A DNA stretch of 64,000 bases from Denitromonas ohlonensis (GCF_007625205.1 NZ_VMNI01000015.1:62001-126000), one strand, 5' to 3'; shown: positions 1 to 9,463, counted from the first letter of the stretch. Notes: generated from the sequence alone by a model not told the origin. Numbers and translations are program-made.

Positions 1-1445
1 GCCGCGCCGTACTGCCGGCACAGCCGCGCCTGACGCAGAAACTCTTCCTCGCCTTCCTTCATCGAGATCGAGTTCACCACGCCCTTGCCCTGGATGCACT
101 TGAGGCCGGCCTCGATGACGCTCCATTTGGAGGAGTCGAGCATGATCGGCACCTTGGAGATGTCCGGCTCGGAGGCGATCAGCTTGAGGAATTTTTCCAT
201 GGCGGCGAGCGAATCGAGCATCGCCTCGTCCATGTTGATGTCGATCACCTGCGCGCCGTTCTCGACCTGCTGGCGGGCGACGGCCAGCGCATCGTCGAAA
301 CGGCCTTCGAGAATCATGCGCGCGAAGGCTTTCGAGCCGGTCACGTTGGTGCGCTCGCCGACGTTCACGAACAGCGCGTCGGCGCCGACGTTGAAGGGCT
401 CCAGGCCCGACAGGCGCAGCTTCTTCTCCAGCGTCGGCACAGCGCGCGGCGCGGTGGCTTCAACCGCCTGGGCGATCGCGGCGATGTGCGCCGGTGTGGT
501 GCCGCAGCAGCCGCCGATGATGTTCACCAGGCCTGACTGCGCCCATTCGGCCACCGCGCCGGCCAGCGCCTCGGGGGTTTCGTCGTAGCCGGTGGGCGAC
601 AGCGGATTGGGCAGGCCGGCGTTAGGGTGGGCCGACACGAAGCAGTCGCAGACCGTGGACAGCTCATCCACATACTGGCGCAGTTCGGCGGCACCCAGCG
701 CACAGTTGAGACCGAAGCTGAGCGGCTTGGCGTGCGACAGCGAGTTCCAGAAGGCCTCAGCGGTCTGACCCGACAGGGTGCGGCCCGAGGCGTCGGTGAT
801 GGTGCCGGAAATCATGATTGGCAGACGCTGGCCGAGCTCGGCAAACACCTGCTCCACCGCAAACACCGCCGCCTTGGCGTTGAGCGTGTCGAAGATGGTC
901 TCGATCAGCAGCAGGTCAGCGCCGCCTTCGATCAGGCCGCGCGCGGCCTGGCTGTAGTCGGCCACCAGCGCGTCGAAGCTGATGTTGCGAAAGCCCGGGT
1001 CGTTCACATCCGGCGAGATCGACAGGGTGCGCGAGGTCGGGCCGAGCACGCCGGCACAGTAGCGCGGCTTGGCCGGGTTCTTGGCGGTGTATTCATCGCA
1101 CAACTCACGCACCAGACGCGCGCCGGTCACGTTGATCTCGTAGGCCAGCTCGGCCAGCCCGTACTCAGCCTGCGACACCTCGTTGGCGTTGAAGGTGCTG
1201 GTCTCGATGATGTCGGCGCCGGCGTCGAGGTACTCGCGATGGATGGCGGCGATCACATCCGGCCGGGTCAGCACCAGCAGGTCGTTATTGCCTTTGAGGT
1301 CGCGCGGATGCTCGGCGAAGCGCTCGCCCCGATAATCGGCCTCGCCCAGTTTGTATTGCTGAACCATGGTGCCCATGGCGCCATCCAGAATCAGGATGCG
1401 CTGGGCCAGCAGGGTCTGGAGTTCGGTCGTACGGTCGGCTTGCAT
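1..1445 (-). CDS. metH: Methionine synthase MetH, N-terminal part (runs off the left edge)
   Basis: Cobalamin-dependent methionine synthase, which methylates homocysteine using 5-methyltetrahydrofolate. About 481 N-terminal residues are visible; the rest lies beyond base 1. The homocysteine-binding barrel starts with [10 protein letters not shown] and contains the zinc cysteine motif [10 protein letters not shown]. The pterin-binding domain begins around [15 protein letters not shown] and continues with [13 protein letters not shown]. The ATG at 1445-1443 has GAGGA about 8 bases upstream. A leader with an SAH riboswitch and terminator precedes it, so expression should rise with intracellular S-adenosylhomocysteine. 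The cobalamin and activation domains cannot be seen. Family assignment is secure. Confidence 0.96.
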   Translation of the reverse strand, partial: MQADRTTELQTLLAQRILILDGAMGTMVQQYKLGEADYRGERFAEHPRDLKGNNDLLVLTRPDVIAAIHREYLDAGADIIETSTFNANEVSQAEYGLAELAYEINVTGARLVRELCDEYTAKNPAKPRYCAGVLGPTSRTLSISPDVNDPGFRNISFDALVADYSQAARGLIEGGADLLLIETIFDTLNAKAAVFAVEQVFAELGQRLPIMISGTITDASGRTLSGQTAEAFWNSLSHAKPLSFGLNCALGAAELRQYVDELSTVCDCFVSAHPNAGLPNPLSPTGYDETPEALAGAVAEWAQSGLVNIIGGCCGTTPAHIAAIAQAVEATAPRAVPTLEKKLRLSGLEPFNVGADALFVNVGERTNVTGSKAFARMILEGRFDDALAVARQQVENGAQVIDINMDEAMLDSLAAMEKFLKLIASEPDISKVPIMLDSSKWSVIEAGLKCIQGKGVVNSISMKEGEEEFLRQARLCRQYGA

Positions 1446-1495
1446 GGGTCGGTCCTCGGGCGTGCTGTTTCAATCATAGCCGGGACCACCCAAAG

Positions 1496-1536
1496 AAAAA
1501 CGGCGCGGCAAACCGGCTAAAGGTTTGCGAGCGCCG
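1496..1536 (-). terminator. Riboswitch-controlled intrinsic terminator before metH
   Basis: On the minus strand CGGCGC (1536-1531) pairs with GCGCCG (1506-1501), and GCAAACC (1528-1522) pairs with GGTTTGC (1514-1508), followed by TTTTTC. The 5' stem overlaps the pseudoknot strand of the SAH riboswitch, the usual arrangement for an expression-on switch. Confidence 0.85.
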
Positions 1537-1597
1537 TTATTCGTTGCTGAGCCTGGCCCCGGAAACACCCCACGGGTCGCAGCGCTCCTCAGCAAGC
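1525..1597 (-). promoter_or_regulatory. SAH riboswitch in the metH leader
   Basis: Read on the minus strand, P1 is TTGCTGAG paired with CTCAGCAA. It encloses GAGGAGCGCTGCGACCC and GGCCAGGCTCAG, followed by AACGGCGCTCGC, whose GCGCTC can form the pseudoknot with GAGCGC. This order and these conserved blocks match the known S-adenosylhomocysteine riboswitch of beta- and gammaproteobacteria, which activates SAH-recycling genes such as ahcY and metH. The 3' pseudoknot strand is also part of the following terminator stem, so ligand binding should prevent termination. Confidence 0.9.
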
Positions 1598-1701
1598 ATT
1601 GGATTTTACGGGGTTTGGCTGGCGGTGTCGAGACACGCAGCCGCGCATGGTAGGCTGATCGCAGAGACCGCGCAGCGGCACTCATCGATTCGGAGGACAC
1701 C

Positions 1702-3105
1702 ATGGCCACGCTCACCTTCCACGGCGCCGCGCAGGAAGTCACCGGCTCCTGCCACCTGCTCGAATCGCCGGCCCTCGGCCGCGTGCTGCTTGACTGCGGC
1801 CTGCACCAGGGCGGAGATGCGGTCGAGCGTCTGCATGAAGAAACGCTCCCCTTCGATCCGAAAGCGATCGACGCGGTGGTGCTGTCCCATGCCCATCTCG
1901 ACCACTCCGGCCGCCTGCCGCTGCTGGTCAATCGCGGTTTTAACGGCCTCATCCACTGCACCGAGGCCACGGTCGATCTGCTCGAGTTGATGCTCGAAGA
2001 CGCCGCCGGCCTGTACCTGCGCGACCTGGAGCGCGCCAATGTGCGCAACCGTCGCCGCGGCAAGCCCTTGCGCAAGGCCGATTACAGCCGCGCCGATGTG
2101 CACAAGGCGCTCAAGCAGTGCCAGCCGCATGCCTACGGCGAGACATGGTCGCTCGGGCCGGCGGCCACGGTGTGCTTCCATGACGCCGGCCACATCCTGG
2201 GCTCGGCCATTGTCGAGCTCACGCTGACCGAAAAAGCCCGGCGCAAAACGCTGGTGTTTTCGGGCGATCTGGGCAAGAGCGACGCGGTGCTGATGAACGA
2301 TCCGGCCGTGCTGACGCGGGCGGACCTGGTAATGATGGAAGCCACCTACGGTGACCGCAACCATCGCAGCATCGACAACACGCTCGCCGAGTTGGGGGAG
2401 ATCCTGCAGGCCACCTGGGAACGCGGCGGCAACGTGATGATCCCCTCATTTGCGGTCGGCCGCACGCAGGAAATCCTCTTTCATCTGGGCCGCCTGCATC
2501 AGCGCGGCGAGCTCAGTCGCTGGCAGATCTTTCTCGACAGCCCGATGGCGATCAAGGCCACCCGCCTGTACGACCGCTGGTTCCACCTGCTCGACCGGGA
2601 CGATGTCAAACATATCGAGCGCAGCCATCACAGTTCAATCGAAGACTTCCTGCCCAACCTCAACTGTGCGGTCAGCACCGACGAATCGATGGCGATCAAC
2701 CGCATCAAGGCGGGCGCCATCATCATCGCCGGCAGCGGTATGTGCACCGGCGGCCGGATTCGCCACCATTTCAAGCACCGCATCTGGAACGCCCGCAACG
2801 CGCTGGTGTTCATCGGTTTTCAGGCACGCAACACGCTCGGCCGCATCCTGGTCGACGGCGCCAAACACATCTCGATGTTTGGTGAAGACTATGTGGTCAA
2901 GGCGCGCATCGAGACGCTCGGCGGCTTCTCGGCACACGCCGATCAGTCACAACTGGCCGACTGGCTGGGGCATTTTGACGGGCCGCCCCGCGTGGTGCTG
3001 GTGCACGGCGAACCCCGCGCGCTGGACGCCCTGTCGCACAAGCTATGGAAGGAACAACAGATCCGCTGCGAGGTGCCGGCGATTGGCGAGAGCCTCGTCT
3101 TCTAG
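1702..3105 (+). CDS. MBL-fold / beta-CASP RNA-processing-type hydrolase
   Basis: A 467-residue metallo-beta-lactamase-fold protein of the bacterial beta-CASP family, related to CPSF73/YSH1-type RNA exonucleases. The zinc motif HAHLDHSG sits at residues 63-70. FHDAGHILGSA and VFSGDLG provide further metal ligands, MMEATYGDR opens the beta-CASP insert, and GGFSAHADQ and LVHGEP are the C-terminal motifs. The ATG at 1702 follows CGGAGGA. No partner gene is evident: metH is divergent and the next gene is convergent. RNA processing is inferred from the family. Confidence 0.88.
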   Translation: MATLTFHGAAQEVTGSCHLLESPALGRVLLDCGLHQGGDAVERLHEETLPFDPKAIDAVVLSHAHLDHSGRLPLLVNRGFNGLIHCTEATVDLLELMLEDAAGLYLRDLERANVRNRRRGKPLRKADYSRADVHKALKQCQPHAYGETWSLGPAATVCFHDAGHILGSAIVELTLTEKARRKTLVFSGDLGKSDAVLMNDPAVLTRADLVMMEATYGDRNHRSIDNTLAELGEILQATWERGGNVMIPSFAVGRTQEILFHLGRLHQRGELSRWQIFLDSPMAIKATRLYDRWFHLLDRDDVKHIERSHHSSIEDFLPNLNCAVSTDESMAINRIKAGAIIIAGSGMCTGGRIRHHFKHRIWNARNALVFIGFQARNTLGRILVDGAKHISMFGEDYVVKARIETLGGFSAHADQSQLADWLGHFDGPPRVVLVHGEPRALDALSHKLWKEQQIRCEVPAIGESLVF

Positions 3106-3108
3106 GCC

Positions 3109-3480
3109 TTACGGCGCCTCGTCGGTTGGTGCAAGCTCGGGCGTCTTGCTGACGATCAGCAGCCGGTCAATCGCATCCTGTATGCGCCCGTTGGGCTGAC
3201 GCTGCATCCAGTCATTGGTCAGCACCACCAGCGGTTCGATGGCGGCGCCATCGAGCGGCTCCTTGCCGAGCAGGTCGAGCAGCGCCAGCGCGGCCGTATT
3301 CACGTCCGAACCCGCCTCGCTCGCCACCTGACAGACCATCGACAGCGCCATCAGATCGGTCAGATGCGCCTCGCAAAACCACGGCTGACCGATCGCCTCA
3401 AGGGCGATCAGCGCCGGCAGTTCGGTGGTGGTCCGCTTCTTGATGCCGAGGGGCAGGAGCTTGCGTCGCTTTTTCTTCAT
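3109..3480 (-). CDS. Conserved hypothetical protein
   Basis: A 123-residue protein with a basic start (MKKKRRKLLPLGIKKRTTTE) followed by a mainly helical body rich in Ala and Leu. No membrane segment, signal peptide or catalytic motif is seen. I do not recognise the family. The ATG at 3480 is preferred over an in-frame TTG at 3507. It ends three bases after the convergent MBL gene stops, so the two transcripts probably interfere or share a terminator. Confidence 0.6.
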   Translation of the reverse strand: MKKKRRKLLPLGIKKRTTTELPALIALEAIGQPWFCEAHLTDLMALSMVCQVASEAGSDVNTAALALLDLLGKEPLDGAAIEPLVVLTNDWMQRQPNGRIQDAIDRLLIVSKTPELAPTDEAP

Positions 3481-3531
3481 GAGCCGGACTACGGCAGCGC
3501 GCGGCAAAGCTTTAGCCCCTGATACATGGCT

Positions 3532-3885
3532 TTACGCGGCACCGGGTGGCGCTCCTGGCAGGGCGCCGGTGCGCACCAGCAAGTCATCGGTCACCGTCAT
3601 GGTGAAGGCCGGCTTGTTATCGGGCGGCACCTCGGCAATGGCGTCAACAAACGCCGCCCGCACCGCCTTGTCGGGATAGACCATGCGCGCATCGAAGGCG
3701 CGCTGCCAGGTCGCCTCGTCCGGCCACTCGGCCATGGCCACGAAGCGGCCGTCGCGCTCCTGATGCAGGCGCGACCCCAGGCCGCCGTAGATCTCGACGA
3801 TCTGCTGCGTGCCCCGCCGCCAGGCCTCACGAAACTGGGCCTCTTTACCCGGCGTGACCCGCCACCAATAGACCACCACGAACAT
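3532..3885 (-). CDS. ABM-type (antibiotic biosynthesis monooxygenase fold) protein
   Basis: A 117-residue protein with the dimeric alpha-beta barrel layout: VVVYWWRVTPGKEAQFREAW, then EIYGGLGSRLHQERDGRF and MAEWPDEATWQRAFD. These small proteins may be monooxygenases or stress proteins, and the substrate cannot be predicted. The ATG at 3885 is chosen because GGGAGGAG lies just upstream; longer in-frame starts lack such a site. It stands between a minus-strand hypothetical gene and the divergent porin. Confidence 0.75.
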   Translation of the reverse strand: MFVVVYWWRVTPGKEAQFREAWRRGTQQIVEIYGGLGSRLHQERDGRFVAMAEWPDEATWQRAFDARMVYPDKAVRAAFVDAIAEVPPDNKPAFTMTVTDDLLVRTGALPGAPPGAA

Positions 3886-4052
3886 GGCTCTCCTCCCGCG
3901 CCGGCGCCGCCGGCCTTGATACAGACACCATAGCCGACGCCTTCGCCTGCTGCTGGGAGCGAAAGCGGACTGAAAGCCCCTTGTCGTGAAATGCGCTGAC
4001 CGCCGGACGACAGTTTCGCGGCACAGACAAGCGACCACACAAGGAGGAGTCA

Positions 4053-5099
4053 ATGAAACTCAATAAAATCGCGGCCATCCTGGCCACCACCGCCCTGGGG
4101 CTGCCGGGCCTCGTACACGCCGAAGCCAACGTCACCATCTACGGTCTGATCGACCTGAACCTCAGCTACGAGAAAGCCGGCAACCAGAAATACACCGGCG
4201 TGGCCAGCAGCGAACTCAACGGCAGCCGGATTGGCTTCAAGGGCACCGAAGATCTGGGCAACGGGCTGAAGGCGCTGTTTGTGCTCGAAACCGGCTTCGA
4301 CCCCGATACCGGCGCCACCGGTCAGGGCGGACGTCAGTTCGGTCGCCAATCGTTCGTCGGCCTTGAGGGTCGCTGGGGCAAGGTGATGCTGGGCCGTCAG
4401 TATTCGCCCGCCTTTGATGCACTGGACCCGTTTGAAGCCACCGGCGGCGCGGACCGCACGGCCGGCCTGCTCCATCGCAAAACCGGATCGGTCGCGCGCG
4501 GTTATGAAACCCGCTTCGACAACATGATCAAGTACCGCTCACCGAGCTTTGGCGGCTTCTCGGCCGAAGTCGGCTACTGGACCGGCGCCGAGAACACAGG
4601 CCCGGATGAAGACACCCGCAAGCAAGGCCGCGGCTACGGCGTCACCGGCCTGTACAAGAACGGCCCCTTTGCCGCCGCGGTCACGACACAGACCTATTAC
4701 ACCAACAGCACCGGCGGCCAGGCGAGCACCCACGGCATTGCCGGCGCTTACGACTTCACCGTCGCCAAAGCCTATCTGCTTTACAGCCAGGATCGTGAAA
4801 GCGGCAGTCAGGGCACGGGCAAGGCACACAGCTACGCGCTCGGCGCAGAAATTCCGGTCAGTGCCGCCGGCACGCTGGCCATCAGCTATGGCGCGCGCGA
4901 CGAAAGCAATGAAGCCGGCGCAGAAGATGCGAGCGGCTGGTCGCTGTATTACATGCACAGCCTGTCGAAGCGCACCACGCTGTACACCGCGTTTTCGCAC
5001 ATCAGCAACAAGGGCAACGCCAACTACGCCTGGAGCACGACCCCGGCCGCTGGCGATGACCCGAGCGTGGTGATGGCCGGTATCCGTCACCGCTTCTGA
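4053..5099 (+). CDS. Gram-negative porin (Omp32/OmpC-like, trimeric type)
   Basis: A 348-residue outer-membrane porin of the betaproteobacterial type. Residues 1-23 form a signal peptide ending VHA. The first strand, NVTIYGLIDLNLSYE, and the C-terminal MAGIRHRF with terminal Phe are diagnostic; the last residue is the BamA recognition signal. SRIGFKGTEDLGNGLKALF and FGRQSFVGLEG are family motifs. AAGGAGGAG precedes the ATG and a strong terminator follows, so it is probably monocistronic. Substrate selectivity cannot be read from sequence. Confidence 0.93.
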   Translation: MKLNKIAAILATTALGLPGLVHAEANVTIYGLIDLNLSYEKAGNQKYTGVASSELNGSRIGFKGTEDLGNGLKALFVLETGFDPDTGATGQGGRQFGRQSFVGLEGRWGKVMLGRQYSPAFDALDPFEATGGADRTAGLLHRKTGSVARGYETRFDNMIKYRSPSFGGFSAEVGYWTGAENTGPDEDTRKQGRGYGVTGLYKNGPFAAAVTTQTYYTNSTGGQASTHGIAGAYDFTVAKAYLLYSQDRESGSQGTGKAHSYALGAEIPVSAAGTLAISYGARDESNEAGAEDASGWSLYYMHSLSKRTTLYTAFSHISNKGNANYAWSTTPAAGDDPSVVMAGIRHRF

Positions 5100-5143
5100 T
5101 CTCTCGCTTCGCGACGGCGGTCGTTCGCACGTCAATCGTCGTC

Positions 5144-5187
5144 GGACCCCGACTGGGGGAGCAGGAGAACAGTCGGGGTCCATTTTT
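5144..5187 (+). terminator. Intrinsic terminator of the porin gene
   Basis: GGACCCCGACT (5144-5154) pairs perfectly with AGTCGGGGTCC (5171-5181), followed by ATTTTT. It separates the porin from the ATP-grasp gene downstream. Confidence 0.85.
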
Positions 5188-5286
5188 CACGCGGCCGACA
5201 TGAAACGCCGTACCTCGGATGAATTCGTCGCCCACAGCAGGCGACCATTCTTCGTCACCTATTCCAGCAACATCCAGGAGAAAGTC

Positions 5287-6576
5287 ATGCAGATCACCGG
5301 CATGCTTCACGGTAGCAAACTGCTTGAGTTCGTTGGGTTTCCGAGTGCCGAAGTCCTCGGGCCGGACGCCAGCGAAGAGGCCATCAAGGCCATGATCGAG
5401 CGCCACGGATCGGTGTTCGTCAAACCCGTTTTCAAAGGCGGCGTCGGCAAGAAGGGCAAGGCCGGTCTGCTCGGTCGGGCCAAGGATCTCAAAACGGCAC
5501 TGACCGAGAAGGAGCGCCTCTACTTTGTCGAGCACCACCACGGCAACCAGTCTGCCAAGGCGAATGGCGTCACCTTTGAAGGCGCCGTCCCCGCCGAGCA
5601 TGAGATCTATTTTTCGCTGTCGGTGTCGACCGAGTTTCGCGCCCCGACACTGACCATCACGCACTGCGGCGGTGTGGATATTGAAGAGCTCGACCCCAAG
5701 CTGATCGCCCGCGTGCCCTTCGATGCGCTGACCGGCATGAAGGCCTTCGTGGTGGCCAATGCGCTGGCCGACATCGGCGCCCCGAGCGAGATCATCTCGC
5801 CGCTGGTGCAACAGCTCCCGAAACTGTGGGAGCTGTATCACAACTTCGGCATGACCGTGCTCGAGCTCAACCCGATCCGCATGCGCCCTGATCGACGCGG
5901 CCGCCTCACCCCCGTTGCCTGCGACTTCAAGTGCGGCTTTGACCGCGACGACACCCGCTGGCACCGGCTCAATCTGCCAGCGCACCTGTTTGCCGCCGAC
6001 TACTCGGATTTCGAACAGGAGATCAACCAGCTGCGCACCCACCAGGGCCAGAGCGACGTCTATGTCATCAACGACAAAGGCACCATCCTCGCCCCAACCT
6101 TTGGCGGCGGTGCTAACTCATTGGTCACCGAGATGCTGGGCGACGACGCCATCATTTCCTCCGACTTCGGCGGCAACCCGCCCTACGAAAAGATGAAGTC
6201 GGTCGCGTCGATCTGCTTCCGCCACTGGCTCGCGCAATCCAATGTGCTGTTCATCATCGGCGGCAAGTCCAACAACACCGACATCTTCGAAACCTTCCGC
6301 GCCATGTCGGACGCCTTGCGCGAACACATCAGCAAGCATGGCCCCACCCCGCTGTTCGTGGTCATTGGCCGCGGCGGCCCGAATCTGGTGCGAGGCATGG
6401 CCGCCTTCCGCGATACCTGCGAAGCCCTGGGCCTGCCCTACCGCTTCTTTGGTTACGACACGGCGATGAGCGAGGTCGTCGACTACGCCCGCGAAGTCAA
6501 TGAATGGATGAAGGCCGGCGGCCGCGAAGAGATCGCCGCCAGGCTGGGCATCCGCACCCAATCCGAGGCCGCTTGA
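5287..6576 (+). CDS. ATP-citrate-lyase-like small subunit (ATP-grasp plus citrate-binding domain)
   Basis: A 429-residue protein resembling the N-terminal part of eukaryotic ATP citrate lyase and the small subunit of bacterial AclAB. The N-terminal ATP-grasp has FVKPVFKGGVGKKGKAGLLG, CGGVDIEELDPK and TVLELNPIR. The C-terminal domain has TFGGGANSLVTE, FIIGGKSNNTDIFETFRAM and IGRGGPNLVRGM, matching the carboxylate (citrate) binding loops. It would phosphorylate the partner's catalytic His and activate a carboxylic acid to its CoA ester. The ATG at 5287 has AGGAG upstream; an in-frame ATG at 5200 lacks one. The partner starts 65 bases downstream. The true substrate may be citrate or a related acid. 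Confidence 0.8.
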   Translation: MQITGMLHGSKLLEFVGFPSAEVLGPDASEEAIKAMIERHGSVFVKPVFKGGVGKKGKAGLLGRAKDLKTALTEKERLYFVEHHHGNQSAKANGVTFEGAVPAEHEIYFSLSVSTEFRAPTLTITHCGGVDIEELDPKLIARVPFDALTGMKAFVVANALADIGAPSEIISPLVQQLPKLWELYHNFGMTVLELNPIRMRPDRRGRLTPVACDFKCGFDRDDTRWHRLNLPAHLFAADYSDFEQEINQLRTHQGQSDVYVINDKGTILAPTFGGGANSLVTEMLGDDAIISSDFGGNPPYEKMKSVASICFRHWLAQSNVLFIIGGKSNNTDIFETFRAMSDALREHISKHGPTPLFVVIGRGGPNLVRGMAAFRDTCEALGLPYRFFGYDTAMSEVVDYAREVNEWMKAGGREEIAARLGIRTQSEAA

Positions 6577-6641
6577 GCCTCCCCGCCGGACGTGGCTTGG
6601 CACGCGTGCCGCGACAACAACACAGACTCCAGGAGAGCAAC

Positions 6642-9344
6642 ATGCATCAGCAAGGTGTAGGTGACTTCCAGTACTACGTGGGGATCAGTTCCCTGTCCCA
6701 GATCGCCACCACGCAAGACAAGGTGTGCGTACTGAACATCCTGGGCGGCGAGTCGTCCGAGGTCACGCCGGTCGGCCATGCCTGGTCGGGCGGCAATGTG
6801 GTTTTTGGCACCTCGCCGGGACGCCGGGGGCAAACCCTGGACACCCCGTGCGGGCCCATTCCGGTATTCAACAGTGTGCGCGAAGGCCTTGAAGCCGGCC
6901 ACCGTTTCAACTGCGGCGTGGTGTATCTGCCGCCCACGGCCGCGCGCGACGGCGTTGCCGAGCTGATCCGGGTGAATCCGGAGCTGAAGAAGATCTTCAT
7001 CATCACCGAGAAGATCGCGGTCCACGATGCGCGTGAAATCCGCGCCATGGGCCAGCAAGCGGGCATCGACATCTTCGGCGCCAACTGCCTGGGCGTGGCC
7101 GACGCCTGGAACCAGGTCCGCATCGGTGGCGCACTGGGCGGCGACAGCCCGGGCGACACGCTCAAGCGCGGCTCGATCGCCATCCTCTCCAACTCGGGCG
7201 GTTTCACCACCACCATCGCCCAGTACCTGCGCATGGCGGGCTGGGGCACCACCACGCTGGTCTCCAGCGGCAAAGACATCTATATCCACTATGCTGCGCC
7301 GGAGTTCGCCTTTGCCCTGGCCAACGACGCGCGCAGCAAGGCGGCCGTGCTGTACTGCGAGCCCGGCGGCTATTACGAGCGCGACGCCGACTTCACCAAA
7401 CCCGTGGTGGCCTGCGTCGTCGGTCGCTGGAAAGCCAAGCTGACCCGCGCGGTAGGGCATGCCGGCGCGATGGCCGGCGGCCACGACGACGCGCTCAGCA
7501 AAGAGCGCTGGTTCATGGAGAAGTTCGGCGTCGACGCCCTCTACACGCCCGACAATCCGGTGTTCTCCGCCAAAGGCGCGGTCGTCACCAATATTGCCCA
7601 TATTCCCGCCGCGCTCACCGCGGTGATGCGTGCCAACGCCACGCTGCCCGACTTCGCGCCGGAAGGGACGATGGAGCTCAAGCCGTGGTTCGGGTCCAAC
7701 CAGGGCATCCAGTTGCCGGCCTCGCTGGATCTGCCGGTGGTTGAAGCCGCGACGCCCCACAACGCACACATCGCCGAGCTGGCCCGGTCGGTCGGAACGG
7801 TGTTTGCGCGGCAGAACCTGAAAGACGCCTCGGGCGCTTCCCAGATGGACCCCCGCACCCAGGTCTCCAGCCTGCACGGCGTCTCCATGCTGGATGCCGC
7901 ACAAAAGCCGCTCGAAGCGAATCTGGCCCTCGCCCTCTTGCGCGACGCCGGCGGCCCGAACGACCACGCGCTGATCAACCTGTCGGTGCTGGCATTGACC
8001 GGGCTGCACGGCACCGCCATGCTCGCCGCTGCGCAGGCCGCACGTGAGGCCGGCAACGCCCCCAACTCGGTCCTCGCCGCGGCGGCGAGCATTGTCGGAC
8101 CGCGCACCGCCGAACCGGCACAGCAAGTGGCCGCGCTGCTGATCGATCTGTTTTCGGCGGCCGGGCTGGACGATGCCTGCGACCAGACATTCGACTGCAC
8201 CAGCATTGCGCTCACCCCCGCCGCCCGCGCGCTGCTGCTCGTTAACGAACCCGACCCGCTCGCCGGCGCGATGATCGAGGCGGCGCAAGCGCGCGGCATC
8301 CGTTCGGTGCCGCTCACCTGGTTGATCGCTCAGGCGGGCCATCCGAGCGCCGACGCCGTGCTCGCCGCGCTGACCACCACGCTGGGCTGGGGCCCGCTCC
8401 GGCGCAAGCGTGTTTCCCGACTGAGCGTTGAAACCCTCCCCTGGTGGATGCGCCTGATCGGCACCCTGCTGGGCGCCTCCGTCGATGCCACGCAACACAC
8501 GGCAGACAGTGTCTGCGGCATCGCGCAGTCCGAGCGCCTGGGCGCGCGCTCAATCACCGAGGTGGCCGCCCTGGCCCTGACCGGACGACCGCTCGGCGGC
8601 AATGACCTGTTTGCCTTCCAGACACTGACGGGGCTGCTGCTCACCAACGGGCCGGGGGCGATTTCGGTACAAGGCGCGAAAGGCGCCGTGTCGGCCGATG
8701 GCCCGGAGACCCCGTCACGCGTGCAACTCAACAAGGCCGTCGTCGGCTTTCTGACCCACACCGGCTTCGCCCATGGCGGCAACGGCTTCGAAGGCGTCGC
8801 CTTTTTGCTGGAGCGATTCGCCGGGCAGGACCTGACCGACCCGGGCAATCCGGACCACGGACTGGATCTCGCGGCGATGATCAACGCCTTCATTGACGAC
8901 TACGCCGCCGAACGATCCGCCGGCAAGGAGACCGGCACCGGCAGTCGCAACCTGCCCTGCCTCAACCATCCGGTGTTCAAGGGCAAGGCGGTCAACGTCG
9001 ACCCGCGCGAGAAATTCGTCCGCGAGCTGTTCGCTGCGCGCGGCGAATACAACATCTTCCATGACTACTACCGCCAACTCGCCCAGGCGCTGTTCGATCG
9101 GGGCGTCACCCGCAACGTGTTCTGCGTCAACGTCGATGCGCTGATCGCCACGCTCTTGCTGAAAATGATGTGGCAGCCGCTGCGCGAGGGCCGCCTGTCC
9201 ACGGCACAACTGGAGACGGCGGCGTTCACCGCCTTCCTCTACGGACGCATGATTGGCTGTGCCGGCGAGATCGATGACCACCTCAATCGCGGCCGCAACA
9301 TGGACACCCGCACGCCGCAATCGCAAGTGAGGTTTGTCGCTTAA
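6642..9344 (+). CDS. ATP-citrate-lyase-like large subunit (CoA ligase plus citrate-synthase-like domain)
   Basis: A 900-residue fusion. The N-terminal half is a succinyl-CoA-synthetase-alpha-like CoA ligase with the phosphohistidine loop VGHAGAMAGG (His273) and the CoA-binding loop AILSNSGGFTTT. The C-terminal half resembles the citryl-CoA lyase/citrate synthase domain: TNGPGAIS at 668-675, AHGGNGFEG at 710-718 (His711), LNHPVFKGKAVNVDPR (His776) and NVDALIA (Asp832). In canonical ATP citrate lyase the first motif reads ADHGP; here the His is Asn669. The middle section, about 300-560, is poorly conserved. The ATG at 6642 has AGGAGAG upstream. With the upstream gene it forms an AclAB-like pair, but the reaction is uncertain. 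Confidence 0.78.
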   Translation: MHQQGVGDFQYYVGISSLSQIATTQDKVCVLNILGGESSEVTPVGHAWSGGNVVFGTSPGRRGQTLDTPCGPIPVFNSVREGLEAGHRFNCGVVYLPPTAARDGVAELIRVNPELKKIFIITEKIAVHDAREIRAMGQQAGIDIFGANCLGVADAWNQVRIGGALGGDSPGDTLKRGSIAILSNSGGFTTTIAQYLRMAGWGTTTLVSSGKDIYIHYAAPEFAFALANDARSKAAVLYCEPGGYYERDADFTKPVVACVVGRWKAKLTRAVGHAGAMAGGHDDALSKERWFMEKFGVDALYTPDNPVFSAKGAVVTNIAHIPAALTAVMRANATLPDFAPEGTMELKPWFGSNQGIQLPASLDLPVVEAATPHNAHIAELARSVGTVFARQNLKDASGASQMDPRTQVSSLHGVSMLDAAQKPLEANLALALLRDAGGPNDHALINLSVLALTGLHGTAMLAAAQAAREAGNAPNSVLAAAASIVGPRTAEPAQQVAALLIDLFSAAGLDDACDQTFDCTSIALTPAARALLLVNEPDPLAGAMIEAAQARGIRSVPLTWLIAQAGHPSADAVLAALTTTLGWGPLRRKRVSRLSVETLPWWMRLIGTLLGASVDATQHTADSVCGIAQSERLGARSITEVAALALTGRPLGGNDLFAFQTLTGLLLTNGPGAISVQGAKGAVSADGPETPSRVQLNKAVVGFLTHTGFAHGGNGFEGVAFLLERFAGQDLTDPGNPDHGLDLAAMINAFIDDYAAERSAGKETGTGSRNLPCLNHPVFKGKAVNVDPREKFVRELFAARGEYNIFHDYYRQLAQALFDRGVTRNVFCVNVDALIATLLLKMMWQPLREGRLSTAQLETAAFTAFLYGRMIGCAGEIDDHLNRGRNMDTRTPQSQVRFVA

Positions 9345-9382
9345 GCAACTCGCAGAAGCCGCGCCTCGCGGCGAAAAAGCTC

Positions 9383-9415
9383 CGGCCGCACCGCAATCAC
9401 GGGTGCGGCCGCTTT
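9383..9415 (+). terminator. Terminator after the ATP-citrate-lyase-like operon
   Basis: CGGCCGCACC (9383-9392) pairs with GGTGCGGCCG (9402-9411), followed by a short T-rich CTTTG. It lies 38 bases after the stop codon at 9344, before the convergent AbrB-family gene. Confidence 0.7.
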
Positions 9416-9463
9416 GCGTTCACGCGCATGCGGCACCACGGACAATGCGCCTCGAAGCAGGGC

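Noticed and set aside
6483-8498. 671-residue open frame on the minus strand
   Set aside because: Antisense shadow of the ATP-citrate-lyase-like large subunit. Composition is Arg/Gly/His-rich with no domain, and it results from high GC.
5287-9344. Reading the two genes as ordinary succinyl-CoA synthetase
   Set aside because: The large protein is 900 residues and has a citrate-synthase-like C-terminal domain; the small one has citrate loops. SucCD lacks both.
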